NCBI GenBank assembly: GCA_029262115.1
Contig: JAJCZZ010000049.1
Coordinates: 124,001-188,000 of the forward strand
Length of the DNA stretch: 64,000 bases
Reading direction: 5' to 3'
From: Gemmatimonadota bacterium
Lineage (GTDB): Bacteria > Gemmatimonadota > Gemmatimonadetes > Longimicrobiales > Gaopeijiaceae
Positions 46,354-54,904 of this stretch are shown here, in pieces. The translations under genes and the position numbers were made by a program. How positions within the stretch are numbered: position 1 is the stretch's first letter; each line of letters starts with the position of its first letter. The notes beneath the pieces are model-generated. The model saw only the letters and a program-made list of their open reading frames with translations. It was not told where the DNA came from and searched no databases.

Positions 46354-47908
46354 CCTCGCCGTCGCGCCCGGAGGGCCGGTCCTCCACAGGCCCAACTCCG
46401 TCCGGCGGTTCGTCCTCCCCGGATGGCTCGTCCTCGCCGGGCGGTTCGTTCTCTGCCGCCGGTTCGTCCTCCCCGGCGGGCTCACTCTCTCCGGCTTCGT
46501 CGGTGCCGTTCTCGGCGGGGTCTTGCGCATCGAGACTACCGTCGTCGGCCCGGCCACTCCCCCGACCGTGCTCGGAGTCACCGTTCACTTCCGGCGGCAT
46601 TTCGGTGCGGGAGAGGTCCAGGTATGCGCGCATCCCGTGGGCGGGTGTCATGAGACCTGCTTCGCGGAAGGCGGCGCGCGCTCGCTCGGTCACGTCGCTC
46701 TGGAAGAGGAACTCGTAGCGGGGGTCGAGGACGTACGCCTTCACCCGGAGGTGGGTCAGGAACGTCTCCTTGAACTCGTCCTTCACGAGCACGACGATCG
46801 GCTTGCTCAGGTAGACGTACTTCGACGACGTAGCGGCCTCGAACGCGATCTTCTTCGCGCGGGCCTCATCGACCGTGCCCGGCAGATACAGGTCCGTGAC
46901 CACCTGGCAGTTCAGCTCGCCCGAGTTGGCGTTCGAGACCTGTCCGTCGACCACCTGGGCGTTCGGCACACTCACGAGGCTGTCGTCGGGTGTGACGATC
47001 CGGGTCGACCGGATGCCGATAGACACGACCTCACCATAGGTGCCCCCGACCTCGACCTTGTCGCCGACCTGGAAGGGCTGGTCGAACACGAGGATCAGTC
47101 CGCCGAACAGATTCTTCAGGAGGTCCTGGGCGGCGAAGCCGACCGCCACGCCGACCGCCGCCGCCGCCGCGAGCATCCCCTGGGCGTCGACCTCGAAGAT
47201 CACCCGGACGATGAAGAAGACGGCCGAGGCCCACGCGAGAATGCGAACGATCGGAACCGACCGCTTCCAGAGCAGACGCGTGCGTGGGTATCGCTCGGCC
47301 AGCGCTTCGAGCACCCAGACGATCGCCCCGATGGCAAGGCGCACCACCACCAACACGATGATCGACCAGAGGATACGGAAGGCCAGTCCAAGCGCCGTGT
47401 CCCCGGCCGCTTCGACGATCCGCCCCGACTGCGCCGCGACATCCGGGCTCTGGGGCATCGAGGACCGTCGAACCTGCGATCCGAGGGAGTCCAACCGTCG
47501 TTCCAGAGCCAACTGGCCCGCCGCGACGTTGAGCAGCAGCCGAGTCAGTTCAGGGTCGATCGCGACGGTCGTCTGACCGCCGGCGGCGGGTGGGGCCACG
47601 CCCGCCGACCCGGACACGTCCGCCGGTCCGGCGCTGGAGTCGGATTGGGCGAGGTCCTCCGTCGCCGAACTCGCTCCTCCCTGGTTCGCTCGTGCCTCCT
47701 CCGTGAGCTCGCCGGAGTCGGGGCTCGGCACCGCCACGACGACCGAGTCGGGCACGGAAGCCGGGGGTGCCGCCCCGTCTGCGACCTCCACTGTGTCCGT
47801 GACAACGGGCCCGAGTTCCGGCTCCTCCCGGCCGCACGCGACGGCGGCGGAGGCGACCAACAGTAGGGCCAGGGTCGAGCGGAAGCGGGTCAAGGGAGCA
47901 CACGACAC
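46340..47908 (-). CDS. MscS-family mechanosensitive channel with lipoprotein-like start and Pro/Glu-rich tail
   Basis: Start chosen at GTG 47908 (TTG 47893 or ATG 47950 are possible; none has a clear ribosome site). The N-terminus reads as a lipoprotein signal, SAAVAC, with Cys25. About 110 low-complexity residues follow, then three hydrophobic helices and the MscS pore helix AAAAAVGVAVGFAAQDLLKNLFGG, next the beta domain FQVGDKVEVGGTYGEVVSIGIRSTRI and the C-terminal MscS domain to about 430. The last 80 residues are repeated GEDEP/PPGEDEP units. Channels of this family open under membrane tension. The tail and the coupling to a large P-loop protein are unusual. Confidence 0.85.
   Translation of the reverse strand: MSCAPLTRFRSTLALLLVASAAVACGREEPELGPVVTDTVEVADGAAPPASVPDSVVVAVPSPDSGELTEEARANQGGASSATEDLAQSDSSAGPADVSGSAGVAPPAAGGQTTVAIDPELTRLLLNVAAGQLALERRLDSLGSQVRRSSMPQSPDVAAQSGRIVEAAGDTALGLAFRILWSIIVLVVVRLAIGAIVWVLEALAERYPRTRLLWKRSVPIVRILAWASAVFFIVRVIFEVDAQGMLAAAAAVGVAVGFAAQDLLKNLFGGLILVFDQPFQVGDKVEVGGTYGEVVSIGIRSTRIVTPDDSLVSVPNAQVVDGQVSNANSGELNCQVVTDLYLPGTVDEARAKKIAFEAATSSKYVYLSKPIVVLVKDEFKETFLTHLRVKAYVLDPRYEFLFQSDVTERARAAFREAGLMTPAHGMRAYLDLSRTEMPPEVNGDSEHGRGSGRADDGSLDAQDPAENGTDEAGESEPAGEDEPAAENEPPGEDEPSGEDEPPDGVGPVEDRPSGRDGEDDRG
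46396..46500 (-). repeat. Degenerate tandem repeat coding the Pro/Glu/Asp tail of the MscS-like protein
   Basis: Imperfect 15-24-bp units rich in GGCGAGGACGAGCC encode EPAGEDEP, ENEPPGEDEP and SGEDEPPD. The repeat stays in frame and lies just before the start of the P-loop gene. Length variation is likely between strains. Confidence 0.6.
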
Positions 47909-48072
47909 GAGGGACCGACGAGGGGAACGCCAATGTCGGCAGGCCCACATGTGGACGTCAATTCGGACGGCTCTTCGGGCGGCTCTTCGTATGCCGACTC
48001 GAACGCCGATCCGGGTGCTGATCTGGACGCTGACCCGGACGCTGACCCGGACGACCCTCGCCGCCCGCCCAC
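47909..48072 (-). repeat. Spacer with short tandem repeats between rlmN and the MscS-like gene
   Basis: A 12-bp unit GGACGCTGACCC (plus-strand reading) occurs twice perfectly at 48025-48048 and a partial third follows; more degenerate copies lie at about 47999-48024. The Asp-rich plus-strand frame and the Arg/Val-rich minus-strand frame produced by it are not convincing proteins. The region has no clear promoter, so mscS transcription may come from rlmN. Confidence 0.6.
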
Positions 48073-49149
48073 TCAGCCCCGTCCGACTTTGAGTTCCGTG
48101 AGCGCGTGCGCTCGGAGTTGACCGCACGCAGCGTCGATATCTCGCCCCCGCGTTTCGCGAATGGCGGCGGAAACCCCGCGGGACTCCAGCATCCCCCGAA
48201 AGGCTTCGATCCGCTCGGCCGGAGACGGGCCCCACGGCTGGTATGGGATGGGGTTGAATGGGATGAGATTCACGAAGGCGCCGACCCTCTTCGCCAGGAC
48301 GGCAACCCCGGGTACCAACTCGAGGGCGTCGTTGACCCCGTCGATCATCGTGTACTCGAAGGTGATCCGGCGGCCGCCCGCTTCGTTGAAGCCGTCGAGC
48401 GCCGCCATCACATCGGGCAGGGGATGCCGCTTCTCCAGAGGGATCAGGGTGCCACGCAGCTCCGTTTCGGGGGCGTGCAGCGAGAGCGCGAGCCCGAACT
48501 GCTCGGGCCGTGCGGCCAACTCTTCGATGCCCGGCACGACCCCGACGGTCGAGACCGTGATCCGGCGGGCACCCACGCCGTAGCCGCCGTTCAGGATCGT
48601 GAGGGACGGCATCACCCCTTTCCGGTTGGCGAGCGGCTCGCCCATCCCCATATAGACGATGTTGGTGATGGAACCGTACCCGTTGTCCTCCGCCCACCGC
48701 CGGGACGCTCGGTACTGGCCGACGATTTCGCCGGGGGTGAGCTGGCGGTCGAAGCCTCCCCACCCGGTCGCGCAGAACGTGCACCCCATGGCGCAGCCCG
48801 CCTGGGAGGAGATGCACAGCGTGAGTCGGCGCGCCGTTGGAATCAGGACCGACTCGACGACCTGGCCGTCCGAGAGCCGCCACAGATGCTTGGCGGTGGT
48901 GTCGGAGCTGACGGAGACCCGATCTTCCTGAGGCTCGTCGAGCCGGAAGGCCTGTGCCAGCGCCTCCCGCTCGTCCGCGGGAAGGTTGGTCATTCCTTCG
49001 AAGTCGGCCGCGAGCCCCTCATAGACCCAGTGCCGCACCTGGCCCGCCCGATACGCGGGTTGGCCCCGCGCGCGGAAGTGATCCGAGAGCGCCACGTCGA
49101 GAGCGTCCGGGGTCAGGGATAGAAGGTCGGTAGATTCAGCGTCGCTCAT
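48073..49149 (-). CDS. rlmN: 23S rRNA (A2503)/tRNA (A37) C2-methyltransferase RlmN
   Basis: Radical-SAM methyltransferase. ATG 49149 gives 358 residues. The cluster motif is CAMGCTFCATG, followed by GMGEPLAN and STVG. The methyl-carrying Cys pair would be the one in DIDAACGQL near the C-terminus and an upstream partner. The frame is open to 49278 but that part overlaps the divergent aspS leader. It faces aspS across a 143-bp gap. Confidence 0.94.
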   Translation of the reverse strand: MSDAESTDLLSLTPDALDVALSDHFRARGQPAYRAGQVRHWVYEGLAADFEGMTNLPADEREALAQAFRLDEPQEDRVSVSSDTTAKHLWRLSDGQVVESVLIPTARRLTLCISSQAGCAMGCTFCATGWGGFDRQLTPGEIVGQYRASRRWAEDNGYGSITNIVYMGMGEPLANRKGVMPSLTILNGGYGVGARRITVSTVGVVPGIEELAARPEQFGLALSLHAPETELRGTLIPLEKRHPLPDVMAALDGFNEAGGRRITFEYTMIDGVNDALELVPGVAVLAKRVGAFVNLIPFNPIPYQPWGPSPAERIEAFRGMLESRGVSAAIRETRGRDIDAACGQLRAHALTELKVGRG

Positions 49150-49165
49150 GGGTACCGCTGGTTTC

Positions 49166-49192
49166 TTGAAACGGGTCGGAGGCACGTATAAC
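49166..49192 (+). promoter_or_regulatory. Candidate aspS promoter
   Basis: TTGAAA (49166-49171) and TATAAC (49187-49192) each match the sigma-70 boxes at 5 of 6 bases, with a short 15-bp spacer. Transcription would start near 49199, giving a leader of about 94 nt before the aspS ATG. Confidence 0.45.
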
Positions 49193-49214
49193 TTAGCCGA
49201 CGATTCCAAGCCGT

Positions 49215-49267
49215 TGTACGGCAACGCGTACAGGGACCCGCCGCCGCGTGGCGCCGGTCCTTTTTTT
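49215..49267 (+). promoter_or_regulatory. Possible transcription attenuator in the aspS leader
   Basis: Two hairpins in series: TGTAC/GTACA (49215-49232, loop GGCAACGC) and GGACC.../...GGTCC (49234-49260) whose stem continues with GCC/GGC pairs. The second is followed at once by TTTTTTTCTTTC, which makes it look like an intrinsic terminator 26 bp before the aspS start codon. No T-box sequence is seen. The arrangement fits leader-level control of a tRNA synthetase, but the second stem has mismatches. Confidence 0.45.
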
Positions 49268-49292
49268 CTTTCAGGCAAACGGAGTTCCGTCG

Positions 49293-51101
49293 ATGCCGGA
49301 GCAGGAGATCGAACGCACCGCGTTTCGCACCCGACTGGTCGGCGGCGTGCGCGGCGCGGACGTGGGCAGCCGCATGCGCCTCGCGGGCTGGGTCCACCGG
49401 CGTCGCGATCTCGGCGGGGTCTACTTCGTCGATCTGCGCGACCGGAGCGGGCTGCTTCAGGTCTCGCTCGGCCCGGAGTGGACCGATGCGGCGGGACTGG
49501 ACGTCACGGCGGGCCTCGGAGCGGAAGACGTCGTGGTGGTCGAGGGCACCATCCGGGCGCGCCCCGAAGCCAATCCAGAGCTGCCGACCGGCGAGGTTGA
49601 GTTGCGAGCGGAGCGGATCGAGCGCCTGTCCAGGGCGCGCACGCCGGAGATCCCGGTGTACCGATCGCCGGAAGAGGAGTTGCCGTCCGAGGAGCTCAGG
49701 CTCCGGCACCGTGTTCTGGACCTGCGACGCCCCGAGCTGCAGCGGGCGCTCCGCTTGCGTCACGCGCTCGTTCTGGCGGCACGCAACTACATGGATGGGC
49801 TCGGATTCGTGGAGGTGGAGACACCGATCCTGACCAAGCCGACCCCTGAGGGCGCCCGGGACTTCCTCGTGCCCAGCCGGGTGCACAACGGCGAGTTCTT
49901 CGCACTTCCGCAGAGCCCGCAGATCTACAAGCAGCTCCTGATGGTCTCCGGATTCGACCGGTACTTCCAGATCGCCCGCTGCTTCCGTGACGAGGACCTG
50001 CGCGCCGATCGGCAGCCGGAATTCACGCAGATCGACGTGGAGGCCTCCTTCGTCGAGGTGGACGACATCCTCCGGTGGATGGAGGGGCTCATGGCCTGTC
50101 TCGGCGAGGTCGCGGGCATCGACGCGCCCACACCGTTCCCGCGCATCACGTGGGCCGAGGCCATGGAGCAGTACGGCTCCGACCGCCCGGACCTCCGCTT
50201 CGCACTGAAGATCCAGGATTGGACGGAGGCCACGCGCGGGGTCGATTTCCGGATCGTTCGGAGCGCCGTGGAGGCGGGCGGACGGGTGCGTGGAGTCCAC
50301 GTCCGGGGGGGCGCACGCCTGTCCCGCCGGGAGATCGAGGGGGTGGAGGCGGCGGCCAAGGCGGCGGGCGCACCGGGGCTGCTCTGGGCGAAACGGACCG
50401 AAGAAACCACTTCGGGTACGATCAGTAAATTCCTTGGTAGCAAAGAATTAGAGACGCTGGCTCTTGCGGTAGGTGACCTGGTGTTCATGGCCGTCGGCGC
50501 GGACGTGGTTACATCGCCAGCACTGTCGGCGACCCGATCCGCCGCCGCCGAGGCCATGGCCCTCCCGCTCGAGCGGGAGCACGCCTGGGCCTGGGTGGTC
50601 GACTTCCCGGTTTTCGAGGACGACGGCAAGGGGGGCTTGGCGGCCGGGCACCATCCGTTCGTCATGCCGCATCCGGACGATCTGGACCTCCTCGACGCCG
50701 ATCCGCTGAAGGTCCGGGGACTTGCCTACGATCTGGTGTACAACGGGTCGGAGTTGGGATCGGGGAGTATTCGTATCCACGAGCCCGACCTCCAGCGGCG
50801 GGTCCTCGGGCTGCTCGGCCTGTCCGATGAGGCCATCGAGCGGAAGTTCGGCTTTCTGCTGGAAGCGTTGGGGGCAGGGGCGCCGCCGCACGGTGGCGTC
50901 GCCCTGGGCATGGACCGCATCGTGCAACGGTTCGTTGGGGCAGCGAGCCTCCGGGACGTGGTCGCCTTTCCGAAGACGACGGCGGCCCGTGCTCTGTTCG
51001 AGGGGGCACCAACCCGTGTGGATGACTCCGAGCTGGTGGAGCTCGGCATCCGGAATGTGGGCGCCGACCCGGCGTCCGAACCCGACCAGGAGAGCGTGTG
51101 A
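49293..51101 (+). CDS. aspS: Aspartyl-tRNA synthetase
   Basis: Class II synthetase. ATG 49293, preceded by GGAG, gives 602 residues, the bacterial size including the GAD insertion domain (about 290-420). The N-terminal OB domain has GWVHRRRDLGGVYFVDLRDRSG; motif 2 is FQIARCFRDEDLRADRQPEFTQ; motif 3 is GVALGMDRIV. Whether it also charges tRNA-Asn cannot be decided without comparison. GTGA overlap with phoH. Confidence 0.95.
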   Translation: MPEQEIERTAFRTRLVGGVRGADVGSRMRLAGWVHRRRDLGGVYFVDLRDRSGLLQVSLGPEWTDAAGLDVTAGLGAEDVVVVEGTIRARPEANPELPTGEVELRAERIERLSRARTPEIPVYRSPEEELPSEELRLRHRVLDLRRPELQRALRLRHALVLAARNYMDGLGFVEVETPILTKPTPEGARDFLVPSRVHNGEFFALPQSPQIYKQLLMVSGFDRYFQIARCFRDEDLRADRQPEFTQIDVEASFVEVDDILRWMEGLMACLGEVAGIDAPTPFPRITWAEAMEQYGSDRPDLRFALKIQDWTEATRGVDFRIVRSAVEAGGRVRGVHVRGGARLSRREIEGVEAAAKAAGAPGLLWAKRTEETTSGTISKFLGSKELETLALAVGDLVFMAVGADVVTSPALSATRSAAAEAMALPLEREHAWAWVVDFPVFEDDGKGGLAAGHHPFVMPHPDDLDLLDADPLKVRGLAYDLVYNGSELGSGSIRIHEPDLQRRVLGLLGLSDEAIERKFGFLLEALGAGAPPHGGVALGMDRIVQRFVGAASLRDVVAFPKTTAARALFEGAPTRVDDSELVELGIRNVGADPASEPDQESV

Positions 51102-52117
51102 CGAACGGAGACACGATGGTCGAACACAAGCTGGACGCCGAGGGGGCCGACCAGCTCATGCTGACGGGTGTGAACGACGCGAACGTGCAGGAGTTGCACC
51201 GACTGTTCTCGGTCCGCGCCGTGCTCCGCAGGGACCAGGTCCTGCTCTCGGGCTCCGTGGAAGCCATTGAGCGCGCGGTGCCCGTGGTGAAACATCTGAT
51301 CGAGCTGGCCCGCCTGCGCGTGCCGTTCGACACGCCCGACATCGCGCGTTTCGCCGAAGGAATGGACGCGATGGGTGTCGACGGGGTGGTCAGCCCCACG
51401 GACGACGTGCGCATCGCGCTCCCGGGCTCCCGGCGTGTCATCACCCCGAAATCCGAAGGTCAGCGGCGCTACATCCAGTCGATTGCGTCGAACGATGTCG
51501 TCATCGGCATCGGCCCGGCCGGAACGGGGAAGACCTATCTGGCCGTGGCGTGCGCCGTGGACGCGCTCTACAAGAAGAGGGTTCGTCGCATCATTCTTGC
51601 ACGTCCGGCCGTGGAAGCGGGAGAGAATCTCGGCTTCCTGCCGGGAGACCTGCAGGAGAAGGTCGACCCGTACCTCCGGCCGCTCTACGACTCCCTCGAA
51701 GACATGATGCCGCAGGACAGAGTCCAGAGGGCGCTGGAGGACCGGACCATCGAGATCGCGCCCCTGGCGTATATGCGGGGCCGCACGCTCTCCGACGCGT
51801 TCGTCATCCTGGACGAGGCCCAGAACGCGACGACCGCCCAGATGAAGATGTTCCTGACCCGTCTGGGGCTGAACTCCCGGGTCGTCATCACGGGAGACAA
51901 GACGCAGATCGACTTGCCCCGGAAGGTCGATTCCGGCCTGTTGGAGGTCGAGCGCATTCTCACGGGTATCGAGGGGATATCGATCGTGTACCTCGACGCC
52001 AAGGACGTGATCCGTCATCGCCTGGTGAAGGACATCATCCGCGCCTACGAGCGGGCGGACGAGAGCGAAGGAGAGGACGACATCGAGGCTTCCGGCGAGG
52101 GGAACGGCCGGGCGTGA
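51098..52117 (+). CDS. phoH: PhoH-family ATPase
   Basis: 339 residues from GTG 51098. Walker A is GIGPAGTGKTYLA and Walker B VILDEAQN, with ITGDKTQIDLP after it. The N-terminal 120 residues form the KH-like domain seen in the PhoH (YbeZ) type. In many bacteria PhoH stands next to ybeY and acts in RNA metabolism; here pgpH lies between them, the arrangement phoH-pgpH-ybeY known from other phyla. Confidence 0.92.
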   Translation: MTNGDTMVEHKLDAEGADQLMLTGVNDANVQELHRLFSVRAVLRRDQVLLSGSVEAIERAVPVVKHLIELARLRVPFDTPDIARFAEGMDAMGVDGVVSPTDDVRIALPGSRRVITPKSEGQRRYIQSIASNDVVIGIGPAGTGKTYLAVACAVDALYKKRVRRIILARPAVEAGENLGFLPGDLQEKVDPYLRPLYDSLEDMMPQDRVQRALEDRTIEIAPLAYMRGRTLSDAFVILDEAQNATTAQMKMFLTRLGLNSRVVITGDKTQIDLPRKVDSGLLEVERILTGIEGISIVYLDAKDVIRHRLVKDIIRAYERADESEGEDDIEASGEGNGRA

Positions 52118-52130
52118 CGCTCCGGCACTG

Positions 52131-54449
52131 GTGCAGCACATGAAGCGCGTTCGCGCTCGTTCGACCGGATCGTCCAGGGATCGGGAGGAGTTGGCGACCC
52201 CGCCGACGCCGTGGGACAAGGCGGTCTTCCACGGGCTGAGATTTGCGCTGCTGGCTGCCGTTTCGCTGACCATCACCGTTCTGTTCCCTCCGCGCCCCAC
52301 CATGGAGGTCGGCGGGTACGAACTGGGCATGGTCGCGCCGGAGGATATCATCGCGCAGATCCCGTTCAGCGTGCCGAAGACCCCGCAGGAGTTGGCGCGG
52401 GAACGGGCGCTGACCATGGAGGGCGTGCCTCCGACCTTCGATCGCGTCCCGCAGGCGGCCGACTCGATGGCGGCCCAGCTCCGGACCTTCTTCGACGCGG
52501 TCGGCGTGGCGGCCGAAGAGCGCGACCGGGCCCGCGTGCTCGCCATTCTTCAGGAAGAGTCACTCGCCGCCTCCCCGTCCCAGGTGAACTACCTGATGGA
52601 CGCGGACTGGCGGGACGTCATCCGCCGGACCGCGTTGACTGCGACGACCCAGATCATGCCGGAGGGCGTCGTCGACGCCACCCAGGCGCTCGACCTCACG
52701 ACCGCCTCGGTCACGGTCCGCGAAGGAGAGGTCGAGCAGTCGCTCCCGGCTGAGGACATCGTAACGAGTCGGCAGTTCCTGGACGCCGCGCTCGGGATCC
52801 TGCCGTCGTCGGCGCCTCCCGACGTCAACGACCTGCTGCGCCTCATCCTGATCCGGCACATCGATCCGACGTTGGTGCTCAACGTGGTGGCCACGGAGCT
52901 GGATCGGGACGCCGCCGCGCGCTCCGTCCCGACCACCAAGGGTGACCTCCTGGAAGGCCAGGCGATCGTGCGCGAAGCCGATCCCATCGGGCAGGCCGAG
53001 TTGGAACGGCTGAACGCATACGAGGAACAGCTCCGGAGCCGGGGTCTCATCGAGCGGGAGGGTGTCCAGATCGGTTCGGTGCTCGGAAGTATCCTCCTGA
53101 ATGGTTTGCTCCTGGCCATCTTCGGGTTGCTGCTGCTGTTCTTCCGCCCCGAGGTCTACGCGAACATTCGCTGGGTCTTCCTGATTGCCGTGCTGGCGAC
53201 GGCGTACTTCGCCGCCGCCGCGCTGATCGCGCGAAACGGGCTCGACCCGGAGTGGCTGCCCGTGGCATTCGTGGCCCTGCCCGTCGGCGTGCTGTGGGAC
53301 ACCCGCATGGCGCTGGTGCTCGTGCTGGTTCTGGCGGCCATCACCGGCACGCTTCCGCCGTTCACCGACTACGGGGTCGTGCTGTTCGTCATGGTCGCGG
53401 GCGCTGCCGCGGCCATGAGCGTGCGGGCGGTGCGTCGGCGTTCGGAAACGTGGGTGTCGATCGCCATCATCGCCCTCGCGGCAGGTGCGGTGCTGCTGGG
53501 CCACGGTCTGGCCACGGGCCATGAGATGACGGACGTGTGGTGGGGCACGGTGCGCGCCGCCGGCAACGCGACGGTGTCGGCCCTGCTGGCCATGGGCTTC
53601 CTGTGGGTCTTCGAACTGTTCACACAGATCACCACGGACCAGACGCTCCTCGAATGGGCCGACCCGACGCGTCCGCTGCTCAAGCGGCTGTCGCTCGAGG
53701 CCCCGGGGACGTACGCCCACAGTATCAACGTGGCGAATCTGGCCGAGGCCGCCTGCAATTCCATTGAGGCGAACGGGCTTCTGTGCCGGGTCGGCGTCTA
53801 CTACCACGACGTCGGCAAGATGCTCAAGCCGCACTACTTCGTGGAAAACCAGCCCGAGGGACGGAACCCGCACGATCGGCTGAAGCCCGAGACCTCCGCT
53901 GAAATCGTTCGGGAGCACGTCACGGAAGGCGCCCGCCTCGCACGGGAGGCCGGCGTGCCGGAGATCGTCGTCGACTTCATTCTGGAGCACCACGGCGACC
54001 AGAAGATCGGCTTCTTCTACGAGAAGGCGCGCGAGGAGTACGGCGAAGACGTCGACGAGGCCCGCTTCACCTATCCGGGGCCCCGGCCGCGCTCGAAGGA
54101 GACCGCCATCGTGATGCTGGCCGACTCGTGTGAGTCCGCCACGCGTGCCATGCAGGACCCCACGCCCGAGCGCGTGCGTGAGCTCATCAACACGGTGGTC
54201 GAGGGAAAGATCGCCCAGCGCCAACTCGACGAGTCTCCGTTGACCCTTCAGGAGATTGCCATCGCCAAGGAGCGCTTCGTCAACATCCTGGGCGGCGTAT
54301 TGCACCGGCGGATCGAATACCCGGCCACGAAGCACCTGACGGACGCACCCGATGAGGCCGAGGGCGACGAGGCGTCCGCCGGTGCGGGTCGGGCGCGCGA
54401 CGAGGGGGACAAGGGGCTCCGTACCCCCGATCGGGAGGGCGCCGAGTGA
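52131..54449 (+). CDS. pgpH: PgpH-like 7TM-HD phosphodiesterase (c-di-AMP)
   Basis: Integral membrane protein with an extracytoplasmic N-terminal 7TMR-HDED domain (about 60-310), seven transmembrane helices (about 320-515) and a cytoplasmic HD domain, with TYAHSINVANLAEAA, YYHDVGKM and EHHGDQKI. Members in Firmicutes hydrolyse c-di-AMP. 772 residues from GTG 52131; ATG 52140 is also possible. All HD metal ligands appear present. Overlaps ybeY by 4 bp. Confidence 0.92.
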   Translation: MQHMKRVRARSTGSSRDREELATPPTPWDKAVFHGLRFALLAAVSLTITVLFPPRPTMEVGGYELGMVAPEDIIAQIPFSVPKTPQELARERALTMEGVPPTFDRVPQAADSMAAQLRTFFDAVGVAAEERDRARVLAILQEESLAASPSQVNYLMDADWRDVIRRTALTATTQIMPEGVVDATQALDLTTASVTVREGEVEQSLPAEDIVTSRQFLDAALGILPSSAPPDVNDLLRLILIRHIDPTLVLNVVATELDRDAAARSVPTTKGDLLEGQAIVREADPIGQAELERLNAYEEQLRSRGLIEREGVQIGSVLGSILLNGLLLAIFGLLLLFFRPEVYANIRWVFLIAVLATAYFAAAALIARNGLDPEWLPVAFVALPVGVLWDTRMALVLVLVLAAITGTLPPFTDYGVVLFVMVAGAAAAMSVRAVRRRSETWVSIAIIALAAGAVLLGHGLATGHEMTDVWWGTVRAAGNATVSALLAMGFLWVFELFTQITTDQTLLEWADPTRPLLKRLSLEAPGTYAHSINVANLAEAACNSIEANGLLCRVGVYYHDVGKMLKPHYFVENQPEGRNPHDRLKPETSAEIVREHVTEGARLAREAGVPEIVVDFILEHHGDQKIGFFYEKAREEYGEDVDEARFTYPGPRPRSKETAIVMLADSCESATRAMQDPTPERVRELINTVVEGKIAQRQLDESPLTLQEIAIAKERFVNILGGVLHRRIEYPATKHLTDAPDEAEGDEASAGAGRARDEGDKGLRTPDREGAE

Positions 54450-54904
54450 CCGGCCGCTCCCTCGAGGTGGTGGTGAATCTCGGAGATGCCGACGTCGTTT
54501 CAGGCCAGTCGATCGCGGATGCCGTGCGGGCCACGCTCGTGGACGGTGGCGTTCGGGTCGGCGAGCTGTCGATGACGCTTCTGCACGACGACGCCATCCG
54601 TGACCTCAACCACCGCTACCTGGGCAAGGACCGACCCACCGACGTCATCGCATTTTCACTCGGTGAAGAGGACGCCGTCCTCGGTGACGTCTACCTCGGA
54701 GTGGACCAGGCACGGCGCCAGGCTGAGGAGTTGGGGGTGGACATCGGTGAAGAATTGCTGCGGCTGGCGGTGCACGGGACGCTGCACGTTCTCGGACACG
54801 ACCACCCGGACGGTCCCGAGCGCGTCGAGAGTGAGATGTTCGTTCGGCAGGAGGCGCTCCTGACGGAGATCCTCGCTGCCCGCTCGGAGCGCTCCGATGC
54901 CTGA
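54446..54904 (+). CDS. ybeY: Endoribonuclease YbeY
   Basis: Single-strand RNase for 16S rRNA maturation and ribosome quality control. 152 residues with RPTDVIAFS, GDVYLG and the zinc motif HGTLHVLGHDH. It starts with GTG overlapping the pgpH stop and overlaps mgtE by 8 bp. Confidence 0.94.
   Translation: MTGRSLEVVVNLGDADVVSGQSIADAVRATLVDGGVRVGELSMTLLHDDAIRDLNHRYLGKDRPTDVIAFSLGEEDAVLGDVYLGVDQARRQAEELGVDIGEELLRLAVHGTLHVLGHDHPDGPERVESEMFVRQEALLTEILAARSERSDA

Noticed and set aside
46354-46581. Arg/Pro-rich N-terminal extension of the large P-loop protein
   Set aside because: It is the out-of-frame reading of the MscS tail repeats; ATG 46353 is the natural coupled start.
47933-48121. Asp-rich plus-strand frame of 62 codons
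   Set aside because: It is produced by the GGACGCTGACCC tandem repeat and continues into the antisense of rlmN; no start signal or conserved pattern.
47951-48883. Long N-terminal extension of the MscS-like protein
   Set aside because: This part is a shadow of rlmN (Arg/Pro/Gly-rich, no sense as protein); the lipoprotein-like start near 47908 fits better.
49199-49292. T-box riboswitch before aspS
   Set aside because: The leader is too short and lacks the conserved T-box bulge sequence; only a terminator-like hairpin is seen.
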